Of a DNA stretch of 64,000 nt, positions 45,155 to 63,008 are shown one piece after another. The stretch's first letter is position 1. Every line of letters begins with the position of its first letter. Below the pieces are notes generated by a model. The model did not search any database. It saw nothing but the letters and a program-made list of their open reading frames with translations, and was not told the origin of the DNA. The position numbers were made by a program, and so were the translations under genes. The stretch is taken from NCBI RefSeq assembly GCF_027595985.1, contig NC_073313.1, forward strand, positions 109,734,552 to 109,798,551. The letters are read 5' to 3'. This DNA comes from Sorex araneus. Its lineage: Eukaryota > Chordata > Mammalia > Eulipotyphla > Soricidae.

Positions 45155-47246
45155 CTAAAACAGCTTTTACAATGCTCTTACTGTGCTAACTGTAAATATT
45201 GTATACCAGATCATACTGAAAATACTTTTACCAGGGATTGCAAGTAAGTTTGACCTAAAGTTAAGCTCTTTGGATATGCTAACCAGTGCTCCGGTATGCA
45301 AATATTAATGTTAACTACTAATATAAAAGAAAATAAACCTCCAGGAGTCTGAAATAGGGAAAAACTAATAGCTGAAAATTCTATTACTATAGAAAGACTC
45401 TTAAAACATCAACATACTTGAGAGAATAAGGCCTAAATAAACTCAGATTATACTATTTGAGTAATGACTGGCCTCAATTCATGACATGTTTCTTCTAACT
45501 GAACTCCCCATTCAAACGTCTGTCCAATATGTAACACAATTTGGGGACTCATTATAAGAATAAGAAATTTTCAGAATAAGGTCTAAAAGGTTGTCTCAGT
45601 GTCACAAGGAATAACTTTATAGATCAATCAGTCAGTTAATGTCATGTCAAATTTCTTAACTGATACTCAATTTTTAAATAATAGTCACAGCTTTGTCACT
45701 TTGGGGAAACCTAAAAGAATATGTTCCTGTTCTCAGTCACATCAAAACAAATTAGACTGTGGACATTTCCTTAAGTGTCTCTGCTGGTTAAATTTATAGT
45801 ATAAAATTCTTCGATGATCATATTTACTAACTATGAGGCTTTACAGGATTTCACTGAAAAAAAAGGAAGGAAACACCTTAAATCTGAGCAGCTATACATT
45901 TCAGGGGGGAAAAGTGAAGGCTTTATTTTTGCTTATACTGAAGCTAAAAATACACAAAATCATTTTATGTTACAAGATTCTTTTCAACACATTTAAGATT
46001 GACACTGATTTTGAAATTACAGAAATAATTTGAAAGTAGTAGTTTTCCAATGAAGTTTGAACTTTTAAAATAGTCTGCAAAGTCAAAATGCCATTTACAC
46101 AAACACATTTGTAATTTTCCCTATATAAAATTTTTACCTTAAGTTTGATGCAAACATTTTCTGTATAGTGGTGTGTAATTAGGGCTAGTAATGGGACTAA
46201 TGTTGTGAATTAAACACTGCTGGTGTTTTCTAGCTTTCTTTATCAACTGTTTAATGCTAGATCCAAATTAGATTCACTATTTTGAATAGGGAGAAAGTTC
46301 ATCCTTGATTTTTAATCCCACTTTTGAGAAATTTTGATACAAAATCTGGCATGGAATTTCAAATAATATTTTCTTGAGTATTAAGAAAACCACAGGCTGA
46401 TGTGTTAACCTTTGGGGTTAGTATTTTATGAGTTTCCCTAATGAACTCAAACCAGATTCGTTTTTGTGTCATTGGCTCCCATGATCCTATTAGACACTTG
46501 AGGATTCTAACTGCTGCTTATGCCCAAGTATATTAAATACAGTACAACTATCCCTCAGATTCAAGCACTGCATTGCTTTGGTCATTTAAACTGGTTGCTT
46601 GATAAGTCATAAAAGGAAGTTCCATAAATTGATTTTACAATAAATTAAGCTAACTTAAATATGAGTAAATGTCATATAGAAGATACTTAATCAGAACATG
46701 GATTTTAAAAATGACATGAAAACTCAGCTAGCTACTGCTATTCCCCCCCTAGAACCAACAACTTCTGCTTCCAGAGCTCCTTCTCGGTCTGAAAGCCTTT
46801 TATTTTTACTCTCAAGTCTAGGACTTTTCCTTTATTGCCTCTTCTTCATGCTAACAAGTTAGCTTTCACAGATTGTGCATTAGTGAGTGTCATTTCTTCT
46901 GGGTCCTTTAAGACTTGGAAAGCCAATTTTGAATTTATTTAAACTCAGTCTGTTAGGACTCAGAGTATGATTTACTAATTCAAATACAAATGTTTCAAGT
47001 GGTAAGTCATGATTGTTCTCAAATCAGTTAATGTTTAATACAATTTCAATGGATGTAGGTACCTGTACAGAAAATATTCCTCAGTAAAGCTGGTCAATTT
47101 TAAAAATGGGATTCCAAATGGCAGTCACTACAAATTACATATTACTTCATCTTAATTAAGGTACATAAATTTTGCAATATCACTTAAATTGGTTATTTTT
47201 GCTTGGTAAAGTAGAACTTAGGTTGATCATACAACTCTTGAAGGGG
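45155..47246. other. intergenic, no recognised element
   Basis: AT-rich single-copy-looking sequence. The few short ORFs have no recognisable content. Part may belong to the TRPC5 3' UTR (minus strand). Confidence 0.4.
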
Positions 47247-47407
47247 ATGTGGGGCCACACCCGGTGGTGCTCAAGGATTACTCCTGGCTCTGTGCTCAGG
47301 GATCATTCCTGGCAGAGCTCCAGGGACCATATGTGGTGTCTGGGATGGAACCTTGGTCAACTGCATGCAAGGCAAGTACATTATCTGCTGCCTACTGTTC
47401 CTGGCCC
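47247..47407 (-). repeat. SINE family A, old
   Basis: ccacacccggtggtgctcaa, then tggaaccttggtcaact. Confidence 0.88.
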
Positions 47408-47807
47408 AATTATCCAACTTTTTAATTAAATATTGATCTAACTTTACATTTGACTTTCTAAAAGTTCATCTGATAAGTTCATGATTCTTTGACATTGAGA
47501 ATTAGAGATTGTAATTGTGCATTTTTCAAAGTCTTCCCGAGAAGCAGATGTCCACAGTGTTTTGTATAATGATAGTATATAATGCGATTGCTGCCTGTTA
47601 AGAATAATACATTGAAGGGCGGTGTTTATTTGGGTCCATAATTTCTTGACACGTTTATAAAAAATGCCACGGTCATTTTGTAATCTCATAAGTTTATTCA
47701 AAATTTATAACTTAAAATATGAATCCAAATACATCAAGTTTTTCATACTCCCAATTTTACCTTTTGTGTAGTCTTAACATTTTATTTCTTATATAAAAAT
47801 AAGGGCA

Positions 47808-47945
47808 TGGGGGCTGGACTGCACAGCGGGTAGGGCATTTCCCTTGTACGCAGCCAACCCGGATTCGATTCCCAGCACCCCATATGGTCCCCTGAGCACC
47901 GCCAGGAGTAACCCCTGTGCATTGCCAGGTGTGACACAAAAAGAA
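47808..47945 (+). repeat. SINE family A, shortened, with 13 bp target duplication
   Basis: AAAAATAAGGGCA at 47795-47807 and 47946-47958. Confidence 0.95.
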
Positions 47946-47958
47946 AAAAAATAAGGGC

Positions 47959-50900
47959 AAATCAGTTCTTTAACAATTGGCTAACTGACTACTTATAAAA
48001 GTTAATGATAGTGTTACTATGAGTTTGATATGTTAAACTCAAATACAGTGATTGCAAGGTTAAGAACTTGGTATAGAAATTTCAACCTCCACATGACCCA
48101 GCCTTTAGAAATGATTTCAGGCTATTCACAGCTACTTTCCCAATACTGCTAAACTTTTGGATTTAGTTGAAGGAGAAAATGTTGGTATTGATGTTTTAAT
48201 TAAGTATTTTTAAATCATGGAAACTCCAGATTATGTCATCTAAAATTTTGATAATTTGGTGGTTTTAGCCTTATGTTTTGAAGTATTTACTCATGTATTT
48301 ACTTACTTTGAAACCTTTTGCATCCATCTCTTTTTTACCAATATCTAAGTTACCTCAAACACATCTCACTAGGCTTGAGTAAGATGAGAGAATTGTCAAG
48401 ATTTCTAGGTTTGATAGAAATTGATAATGATGAATAGGGGATAGATTAGACTGTGGCAAATGCTTTAAAATGATCAAGCCCAATATTTGTATTTAAATAT
48501 GGTTCGCCACCTTCTGCTGAAATAAGTCATTGTGTGTGTGTGTTCTGTCAGGTAGTTTGGACGTATGAAAGCATTTTAGGGTGGGAAAAGTGGATGGGCA
48601 ATTGTTTACTACAGTATGAATTTAGGAAGATTGATTTCAGTGGTCAGAAGTTGTAGGCCTTTGGTTAATACAGAAATTGTTTGCTATTTGTAGTAAACAA
48701 CAATACTGAAACTTCAAATAACTTTCCACATCAGGTAAAGAGAAATCCTAGCATAGGACCATTCAACTTAGATTTATACTTATACATAATCTTTAATATA
48801 TACAAGACTCAAGTACCATAAACAAAAATAGTGTGTCTTTAAAAAAACACAGTTCAGGCCCAATAAATTTATGAGTAGAAGCTGCAAAGCCATTCTATTG
48901 TAAGAATAAAAATAGAGCTTGAAAATTCTAGCATACTCTGGTCTGATGCCTGTATTGATCCAACAATTAACTCATTAACAAACATTCTATTTTATAAAAG
49001 TAAAGCTCTCAGCACACGAAGAGTAATGTCTCAAGTATGCAGTAAAACTTAAATGTGCATACTTAATTTGCCAAAATTTATTTTTATCTGTATGGTAAGC
49101 TTTTTATTTAAATACTTTTTCTCCAAACTAAAAACCCAAATCCTCAAAAAACTAATACTAATGGTTGAGCTATATAGCAGATGTCAGGGTAGTTCATTTT
49201 TCTCTATTCCTTACCACATATCTAGATGCTTCTTTTCGCTAAAAAATTATTCCTGCTTCCTCTTCCTTCAAAAATGATCCTGTAATTACTAAAAGCTGTT
49301 ATAGGAAGAAGAATCTGAAACTAGAGCCATCAACTGCTATTAAATTTTATTATGTGTATATGTGTACACACAGACAACTTTCCCACTTTTATGAATATCC
49401 TAAAAGCAGTGCAAATGTAAATCCACATCTGTTAAATAAATGATGGGAAAGATTATTTTGGAAATACAGTAGACATGATATTTCTCTGTACAATACCCAT
49501 AGATTTAAGGCAAAGCTGCAGGCCTTGGGTTGGAGGGAGCTAACAGGTATGGAGAGGTTATTAAAATAATCTGAAGAGTTAAATTAACTTATATTGTCTA
49601 TATAAGCAACGTTCATTAGCACATTTTTAAAAACTTGATAGCATCATATGCTCACTTTTTCCTAAGTACTTTTAAAAAGCAAAGAATGCCTAACTTCAAG
49701 TACTTTTCACCTGATGCTTTAACAAACCAAGATCTGGGCCACATGAAGTGTTAGTCAAAGCACCACTTGAGTCACCCACAAGGCAATATAAATATCAAAT
49801 GTTTCATTTTCTGGATAAGTAAGATACTTATTTTCATTGAAATTCCTGATAAAATGTGCAAGGGAGGTTTGCACAGCTATAACTAGTATAAAGTTATTAT
49901 TGAAAAAGTATTATTTAACTCATTCTAAAGGTAGAGACCCTAGTGGTGTTATTTCAAAACTTTTAATCAAATTGAAGGCAGATATTTTGATGTTTTGTAC
50001 TTGGCTGAAGTAGCCTATATTTAGTCATAGTGTAATGAAAAATGTCTGGGAAGCAGAAATAACTTGGAATGCTCCAACATTTCCATGTCAGTGAAGTATA
50101 ACTTGGAACATTTATATTTCTATAAAATTTGGCATCTTCCCATAATGATGAATTTGTAATATTTACGCTCTGTACTTCACCAGACTTAAAACTGAAATGA
50201 AAGAGAAACTTCAACAATGCTTATTTACTAATATAATTCACATCTTTCATTTCTAATAATTTGCTCGAGAGGATGATGTAAGTCAGTGAACACAGGTGTC
50301 AAAGTGTAACGAAATACTATGGATGTGATCTATGGTATAGATATTTAGACACATGGTTAATGATTCTATTTTTAATCACATTTGACTTTGGAGGACAATT
50401 TTTACTTGACATTTAAGTATGTCTACCCAAAAGTTATAGAGTTCATGACATTATAGGCAAATACAAAGGTACTTCAGTGTTGATTCCATTTTCACACCTA
50501 TGTATGTGGAGGCTTAATAATTGTCCTTTTTCTGCGATCTAAAATGTTTGGAAAAAGTGACTTGTCTCTGTTATCTTGAGTCGTTATCTTTCTGTGGACC
50601 TCTTTTTCTGTTTGTGAAATAGAAGGTTGGAATAAGGTAGAACCTTTCAAAGGTTCTCTTATATTAACATTTCATGTTTATAAACTTAAGATTACTTATG
50701 CCTTCTCTGGGATCAGAACATTTAAGCTTTTGGTTTGAAATGCTTTTCTTGATAGTAGCTGATCAGGCAGTAGAGAAGAGAATATATATTTTTTTCTTCC
50801 TACTTTTCACTAGTCAGTAAATATGGTGTCACCAACATGGAAATCAAGGCTATAGAGGTTTAACTTTAACAACTGTTTCAATCCCCAGCATAGCTAACTT

Positions 50901-51618
50901 AAGTCTTAAACCCAAATCACAGTTAAATAACCTTGAGAAGATCCCAAAAGGAATGTTCTGCCCACGAAATACAATACTGGTTTCTTTTTGTAACAGCTTG
51001 ACCTCTATGTCTAATTACTCTTTGTTTTTCTCCCTTTGTTCTCTAATAGATTGGTACAATAACTATAAAAACAATTATGTCTTGGTCATATCCATTTTTT
51101 TTGAGAAAAAATGTCATTTTTCTTTTGCAGAAATAGAGCCATGTGTTGTTTTGTTTTGTTGGTTTTTTGGTGTCAGCAGTGTGAGTTAGAAATGCAGCCC
51201 AGGTATTATTTATTAGAACCTGCTTATATTACATTCTAAGTCTATCTGACAGTTAGGAAAGTTGAATCTATAATAAGAAACTTTCCTTTTGGAAAGTAAC
51301 TTGCTAGTGATGGTAGCATCATTTACGTTATTCCCACTTTGAGAAGTTCGATTGAAGTAATCAAATAAAATTAAAGAATTATTTTTTGACAATCTCTTGT
51401 CAAATGGGGCTTGATGAAGCTTTGTTCTCCAGATCACTTTTCACTGGATCTGAAATTTATTCTTCAACAATAGCTCCAGTTCCTACCACCATTATCATTT
51501 ATCTCTTCATGTAGGATATATGGACTATCATTACCAGTCCCATAGCCAATTCAAATAACAGAAACTACACAAGTTATTTTTGAGCCATATTTTCATCATT
51601 TGAAACTTTCCCATTTTG
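47959..51618. other. SINE-free AT-rich block, possible TRPC5 3' UTR
   Basis: About 3.7 kb without any recognisable SINE or L1, in a window that otherwise averages about one SINE per kb. Human TRPC5 transcripts have, as I recall, a long 3' UTR. TTTATT motifs (AATAAA on the minus strand) are scattered, so the end point cannot be chosen. Confidence 0.4.
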
Positions 51619-51785
51619 CCTTTTTTGAGGGGCCATACCCAATCATGCTTAGGGATTATATCTGGCTCTGCACTCGGGAGTCACTCCTGGCGGTCCTTAG
51701 GGGACCATATAAGATGCTGAGGATCAACCCATGTTGGCCACATGCAAAGCAAGTACTTTATCTGTTGTACTATCACTCCAGCCCC
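51619..51785 (-). repeat. SINE family A
   Basis: ggggccatacccaatcatgc, then tactatcactccagcccc. Confidence 0.9.
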
Positions 51786-53331
51786 TCATTTTACACCAGA
51801 AGTTATACACATGAATTTGAAATGATTTCTATTGCTGTATACATTTACAAGAACCAAGGAATACCTAACTTTCTTTGGTAGGCTGTTAATTTAACCTTTT
51901 AGGGCCATTTCAGGTAACATGTTAGAGTATAAATTGGGGGTACCTTTTGATCACTGATGATAAAGACTACCCTTATTTGGCAGGATATGACTGGTTACTG
52001 GTCTAACATGATTACCATATGCATTGTGGACTTAATGTTTTTTTTAACCTACAGCTGTATATTTTGATGAGTTACTCAAAGCCATGGAAAAGAATTTGTT
52101 TGGATGTATAAATGCAACTGTCTTTGAAAAGAGTAGAATTTGGATAATGTTTATAAATACACAAATTCACTAGTGTTATATACCTAAAATAAATTTGCAC
52201 ATGCAACTTCACTGCCCCCAATGAATATTAAAACTGCAACATGAATCAGGTTATCTAGACCTAATGTTTTTGTTGTTTTTCATCATAAACCAGTTATTTA
52301 AAATGAAGATGCTCTTTTTATATTTTGATATCTCAACAAGATATCATTTTTTGATAAAAATATTTTCAAATCCAGGGTTTAATCTTAGAAATGTTTTGAT
52401 AGCCATGATGATTAAAACTATCAACAGTAGATAGGACCCAATAAATATACCAGCTAATTACTTTTACTTGCAAGTGTATGAGATGTAGTGACTATTTGTT
52501 AGAGTGCAATAGAAGTTCTTTTAAAAACAGTACACATCCTAAATACTAATCTCAGTACTATCAAAGTTTAAAATTTAGCAAGTTAACTGAAATACACAAA
52601 CACAGGAAAGAAATTCACTAACTTATTAGTTATGACATATACTATGGGGTAAATATTCATTGTCACACATTAGGAAACTAACACAACTTTAAGAAACAAC
52701 CTGACAGCCCTCACAATAAGGAGAAGTACTGTTAAAAACAACAAAAGGCCAGTTATACCTAGAAACCAGAAGCTGACAATTCTTTGGAGTCTATTCAGTC
52801 TTTGATGCTGTTCACTGAACCAGATGGGCAGCGTGTAGCACTGAAGGGTAGAAATAGGCAGGTTAGTTTGCCTTATCTGATAGCTGGTGGGGACTGCTGA
52901 ATATATCCCTCATCCCTGTGGGGAAATGGTATGAGATCCTGAGGAAGGTCAGGAATCTGTGCGGCAGCAACAGTAGCAAAGTGGCACCTGGAGCTTCAAG
53001 GAAGCAAGGGTAAGAAAAGCAAAGCCAAAGGGTTAAGCACCTGACTGCACCTCTCCTGATAAGGGGGAAATACCCCTTCAATTGGTTGTGAAATGAACTT
53101 AGTGTCTATAGGTATAAAAAGGCAAATAATAATAAAAAGCAATAATAAAAAAAGGAAAAATGGAAAATGTGGCTATAAAAGACAGTGAAAATAATAGGAG
53201 TTTTGTTCTCCTTTCTAAGAGGCAGGAGGGGGAGGCAGGTGCAGTGAGGCAATCGTATTCTGTGTCACCTCTGAGAGCAAAGAAATTACAAATATTCTGC
53301 AGAGTTCCAGAACAGGTGATAGGGGTTTGAC
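51786..53331 (-). other. TRPC5 3' UTR, proximal part
   Basis: The sequence directly downstream of the TRPC5 stop on the minus strand. It has no repeat copy. Short ORFs here have no family resemblance. It is transcribed as 3' UTR if TRPC5 uses any distal poly(A) site. Confidence 0.55.
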
Positions 53332-57657
<4,326 letters not shown>

Positions 57658-58009
57658 CTATGAAACAGAGAGCTTCAAGAACTTAGAATGGGAGACTGAA
57701 AAATATACCCATTATTCATTCTGAAAGTTCTACTTGTTTCTTTGGGGGGAAATTTGCAAGTTGTTATAAAATTTAAATTACACACACCAGATGATCCACA
57801 TCCTACTTTTAGGCATCTTGTCCAACATGGAACTTGCTCCATAGTAGTGGAACAAGCAGTTCCCCCTATTTTCCCAGCCATTGATAGGTGTGTGTCAAGC
57901 TTCCCCCAAAGAAGCATGTTGCCACATGTCTCTTCCCTCTTCTATAACACACGGCAAGTATGAATTGGAACCGGAAGCAAATCAGATATTTTTGGAGAGT
58001 GCTTCATCA

Positions 58010-58040
58010 CACCACACACACACACACACACACACACAGA
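58010..58040. repeat. (CA)n microsatellite
   Basis: A run of about 13 CA units in a TRPC5 intron. Confidence 0.95.
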
Positions 58041-58079
58041 CCCATACTAGCATAACCAGAACTCAAATTGCAAGCATCC

Positions 58080-59260
58080 AGTAAAAGTCACAAAGATAGC
58101 AGTCGGAGTAAGAAATTCCAGAGTCCTAAATTATACCCAAAAGGACATTGAAAATACCTCTGGAGTCTTCATGCATAAATCTAAACAACTTGTTTCTGAC
58201 TCCTCCAAACAAGGAGGAGGTGAGTTACTCCCCATGTCTCTAGATAGCTTCTTTCCAGTAGGGCAAGGGTGGTAAAGCCAAAAGATTCATACCCACAATG
58301 CCCCAGAAGCAATGGGGAAACAGCCACGAACCCCACTAAGTTCATTGAATTTCAGTGGTAGCCCAGAAACTCCTGCACTAATCTGCTGAATAATCTGCCA
58401 GAGAAGAAGGTCAGGAATTATATGCTGCAGATATTTAAATATCTCAAAGAAACAAGGGCCCAGGCAGTTAACAAAGCACAAGAAATTATGAGAGAAAGAA
58501 ATGAGAGCAGAAATGAGTAAACTTAGATCAGAAGTGACAGAACTGGAGAGCCTGGTAGGTGAAAGAACAAGCACAGTGGTCTGGGCAGCAAAGTGGCAGC
58601 AGTAGAGGATAATCAGTGAGCTCTAAGATGAGATGGAGGAAACCTCCCCAAAACTACAGAAGATGGAAAACATCTCAAAATAAACAGCATACAAGAGAAC
58701 TGTGGGATGAATTTGAGAGAAAAAATCTAAGAATCACTGAAATTCTGAAGAAGAGAAAGGTGATGGTGATGGCGAGGAAGGCGAAGGCGATGGTGGGGAA
58801 GGTGATGTTGATTAATCAAAGAAATTATAGCAATTCCAAGAACTAAAGAGTACAGGTGCACATATTCAGTAAGGCCAAAGCGTTCCACCCAAGAGTGACC
58901 CAAATAGAAATCCTGTCCGTATAAAGAGAATGTAGGGTATTAATGGGGGGGGGGTGCATGGTTCACCCTTGATCCCAGAATAAGGAGAAGGACAGAGAAG
59001 GAAAGAAATCTAGAGGGAAGTAAAAAGAGGACAAATAGTTACAAGGGAGTAGGGGTCAAGGGTTTCGTGTACATCACTGAAAACGAGATCCAAACAACAA
59101 TAACAAAAAAATCTTTGAATTGTGTTTGTCAAGGTGGCAGGCTGAAGATCCAGATGGAAACTTGAAACTCCCGTGAAGGAAAGTTGACACTAGTGGTAGG
59201 AATGGTGTTATAACATGATATGTCTAAAACTCAGCTATCAATAACTCAACTACCAATCAT
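58080..59260 (+). mobile_element. degraded LINE-1, ORF1-like region
   Basis: A-rich sequence whose plus frame shows ELWDEFERKNLRITEILKK, reminiscent of the L1 ORF1 helix preceding its RNA-binding domain, and charged coiled-coil-like stretches before it. The downstream part lacks recognisable ORF2. Assignment is by resemblance only. Confidence 0.5.
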
Positions 59261-59285
59261 AATTCTTTAATAATTTTTTAAGAAA

Positions 59286-59427
59286 GAGGACTGGAGCGAT
59301 AGTATAGAGGGTAGGGCACTTGCCTTCACGTGACTGACCCAGGTTTGATCCCCAGGATCCAATATGATCCCAGAAGCACCACCTGGAGTAATACTTGAGT
59401 ATTGCTGGGTGTGGCCCATAAAAAAAT
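59286..59427 (+). repeat. SINE family A
   Basis: gactggagcgatagtataga, then ggtttgatccccaggatcc. Confidence 0.9.
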
Positions 59428-59639
59428 CGAATAAAACGATGTCCATATACATTCAAAGAATTACATACTGTTCACTGTAGCTTGTAACAAAACAATAAGT
59501 GGCAATAACAAAAGTATCCAACCATGGGAGACTGGTTTAAAATGTTATACATACATGGCTTAAAATATAACTATTAAAGTTCATAAATTACATTTTATAT
59601 AGAATGTAAAGTGTATATACACACATGCATTTACGTTTT

Positions 59640-60577
59640 TTAATATATATTTTTAATTTTATTGAATCACCGTGAGATAGTTACAAGCTTTCATGTTTGG
59701 GTTACAGTCTCACAATGATCAAACACCCATCCCTCTACCAGTGCACATTCCCCAGCACCAATATCCCGGGTATACCTCCCCCTTTCTCACCCTCCCCCTG
59801 CCTCTATGGCAGACAATATTCCCCATACTCTCTCTCTACTTTTGGGCATTATGGCTTGCAATACAGACACAGAAATCATAATATTTGGTCCATTATCTAC
59901 TTTCGGCATGAATCTCCCATCCCAACTGGTTCCTCCAGCCATCACTTTCTTAGTGATCCCTCCTCTATTCCATCAGCCTTCTCCCCTCCGCTCATGAAGC
60001 AGGCTTCTAGCTATGGAGCAATCCCCCTGGCCCTTGTATCTACTGTCCTTGGGTGTCAGCCTCATGTGATGTTATTCTATACTCCACAAATGAGTGCAGT
60101 CCTTCTATGTCTGTGTTTCTCTTTCTGACTCATTTCACTTAGCATGATACTCTCCATGTTTATCCATTTAGAAGCAAATTTCATGACTTCATCTCTCCTA
60201 ACAGCTGCATTGTATCCCATTGTGTAGATGTACCAAAGTTTCTTTAACCAGTCATCTGTTTTAGGGCACTCGGGTTGTTTCCATATTTTGGCTATTGTGA
60301 ACAGTGCTGCAATGAATATATAGGTACAGATGTCATTTCTACTGTGCTTTTTTGCATCCTCAGGATATATTCCCAGAAGTGATATTGTGGGGTCATATGG
60401 AAGCTCAATTTCTGGTTTTTGAAGGACTGTCAATATTGTTTTCCAGAAAGGCTGGACCAGTCAGCATTGCCACCAACAGTGAAGGAGTGTCCCTTTTCCC
60501 CCACATCCATGCCAGCACTGGTTGTTTTTGTTCTTTTGAATGTGTGCCAGTCTCTGTGGTGTGAGATGATATCTCAT
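59640..60577 (-). mobile_element. LINE-1 3' fragment, minus strand
   Basis: The reverse strand shows ORF2 C-terminal motifs (IELPYDPTISLLG, WLKKLWYIYTMGYNAAV) and the same 3' UTR with caccagtgcacat. It meets the plus-strand L1 head to head at about 60577. Confidence 0.9.
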
Positions 60578-61802
60578 TGTTGACATTGAAACTAAAAGCA
60601 TCATTAAGGACGAAACAGCACTGACCATGCAAGTGGAAGCAAACATAAACAAATGGGACTACATCAAACTAAGAAGCTTCTGCACTTCAAAAGAAACAGT
60701 GACCGAAATACAGAAAGAGCCCACAGAATGGGAAAGAATATTTATCCAATACCCATCTGATAAGGGATTAATATCCAGGATATACAAGACAGTAGTAGAA
60801 TTGTATAAGAAAAAACCTCCAACCCCATCAAAAAATGGGGAGAAGAAATTAATAGAAGTTTCCTCAAAAAAGAAATACAAATGGCCAAAAGACACATAAA
60901 AAAATGCTCCACATTGCTAGTCATCAGGGAGATGCAAATCAAAACAATGAGATATCATCGCATTTACTTTTATAGCTATTATACCTCCAAGACCTCTGGT
61001 GATCTAAGCAGTCTAAAGCAATATGGTCGCTTCTCAAAAAATTAGAAATCGAGCTCCCATTTGACCCAGCAATACCACTTTTGAGAATATATCCCGTAAT
61101 GGCAAAAACGTGTAGTCAAAATGACATCTGCACCTGTATGTTCATCGCAGCACTGTTTAGAATAGCCAGAATCCGGAAAAAACCCGAATGCCCGAGAACA
61201 GATGACTGGTTAAAGAAACTTTGGTACATCTACATGACGGAATACTATGCAGCTGTCAGAAAGGATGAAGTCATGAACTTTGCATGTAAGTGGATCAACA
61301 TGGAAAGTATCATGCTAAGTGAAATGAGTCAGAAAGAGACAGACACAGAAAAATCGCACTCATTTGCGGAATATAGAATAGTAGCAATTAATACCAGGAG
61401 GCCTGCTCCACAGCTTGGAAGCTGACCTCACATGCTGGGGCAGAGGGCAGCTCAGACAGAGAAGGGAACACCAACCAAAGTGCAGTGGAGGATCCACTCA
61501 GGATAGGAGAGGCGGGTTGAAAGCAGACTATAGATTGAACATGATAGCTACCCAGTATCTCCATTCAAACCATAACACCCAAAAGGATAGAGAGAAGATT
61601 AAGGAATTCCCTGTCACCGGGGGGAGGGGGCGGGTTGGCAGACAGCACGGGGCGGCGGAGACCCTGGGGCCATTGATGGAGGAGAATGGGCACTGGTAGA
61701 GGGATGGGTACTCGAGTATTGTATGACTATAACACAGGCACGAAACTCTGTAACTGCACCCTCACGGTGACTCAATAATTAAACAAATAAAAATTAAAAA
61801 AA
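60578..61802 (+). mobile_element. LINE-1 3' fragment, plus strand
   Basis: It starts in ORF2 before ANINKWDYIKLRSFCTSKET and continues through the ICTCMFIAALFRIARIR and WLKKLWYIYMTEYYAAV regions. It then enters a purine-rich 3' UTR with a ggggggagggggcggg run, ending in an A-rich tail. Internal deletions and stops interrupt the frame near 60900-61030. Confidence 0.9.
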
Positions 61803-63008
61803 AAATAAAGCACAATACAGGTTGTACAATGATCCCATTTATGTAACTATGCTCAAAGCTAACTCCTGATTAGGCACTCTTCTCAGGAAACACTGGATTT
61901 TAGTTAGGGACCATTCATGTATGGAACACAAATGAACCATAAAAATAAATACAGGTCATAAACAATGGAATTTCTCTTTCCATCTCTAATTCCAAGGCTC
62001 ATGCCATAAAAAATATTTAAGAAACGGGGTAACACAGGGATTTCAAGATTCCTTCCTTCATAGCCCATTTAGGACCCTTAAAGAAATCTGCTTCCCTAGA
62101 GTTAGAATGAAATTTGGCTAGGTTTTAAGCCATAAATTTCCCTTTTTTATGTTTGGAGGGGTCACACCTAGCAACCTAATCTAGTCGAATTAGGTGTCTA
62201 ACCCTAATCCATTTATTTTTCATAAAATTAACGTGTAGGACAGTTTGAGTACACTACCTCCTATGTAATTATTTCAGTTTGAAGTTCCTCCTCTACTTCT
62301 CCCTACCCTACAAGGTTTGGTAAGGTATGAGGAGAAGAAGTAAAGACTCAGCGTAATCAGATTTTGGAAATTTAGAATGTGGTTCTTTCCCAGGAGTGAC
62401 TGCTAGTGATCATTATGTGAGAAAGGTACACTTCCTTTGGTTTCCTCACTCTTCACTATTCCTCATTCTTCACTATTGCATGAGGAAGTTACCACAAAAG
62501 AATAGAAGCAGTATGGATCCATCTTGATTAAGGTATAAGATGAAGAGAAAAATTTGGAGCAGGATTCTTGGTTTAAGATCAGAAAGAACAGCAGTAGAGA
62601 TAACCTGAGTAATTTAAAATACGTGTCATGGTTAATATTTGGAAATGAAACATTTTTCTTTCTCTGGGTCACCAGTTTATCATCACAAAAATGAATTTCT
62701 TGTAATTGCTGTATATCCTTAAAGGAAATAAGTTTTAATAGAATTACAAAATTATAGAATTTACACGAAGAGTAGCCTCCCTGTCCTGACAATGGGAGAC
62801 AGCAATTAAGGATTCTTGGTGACTTCTCAGTGCTTTTTGGAGCTAATATCTTTCTATGTAGTTTTTTTTTTTTTCTGACCAGATACAATGGACCGGGGAA
62901 TTAAGCTCCGTCATTTCAACATTTTCTTAAACATTTATTTTTGAAGCCATCCAAGTTGTGTTCAGGAGGCTTGTGTTCACCAGTGTTTATCAACCAACTG
63001 GTCTGGCA
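61803..63008. other. TRPC5 intron, nothing recognised
   Basis: A possible SINE scrap at 61845-61925. Otherwise plain. No TRPC5 exon found here. Confidence 0.4.

Noticed and set aside
58616..58846. 76-codon charged ORF
   Set aside because: Part of a degraded L1 ORF1-like region, not a separate gene.
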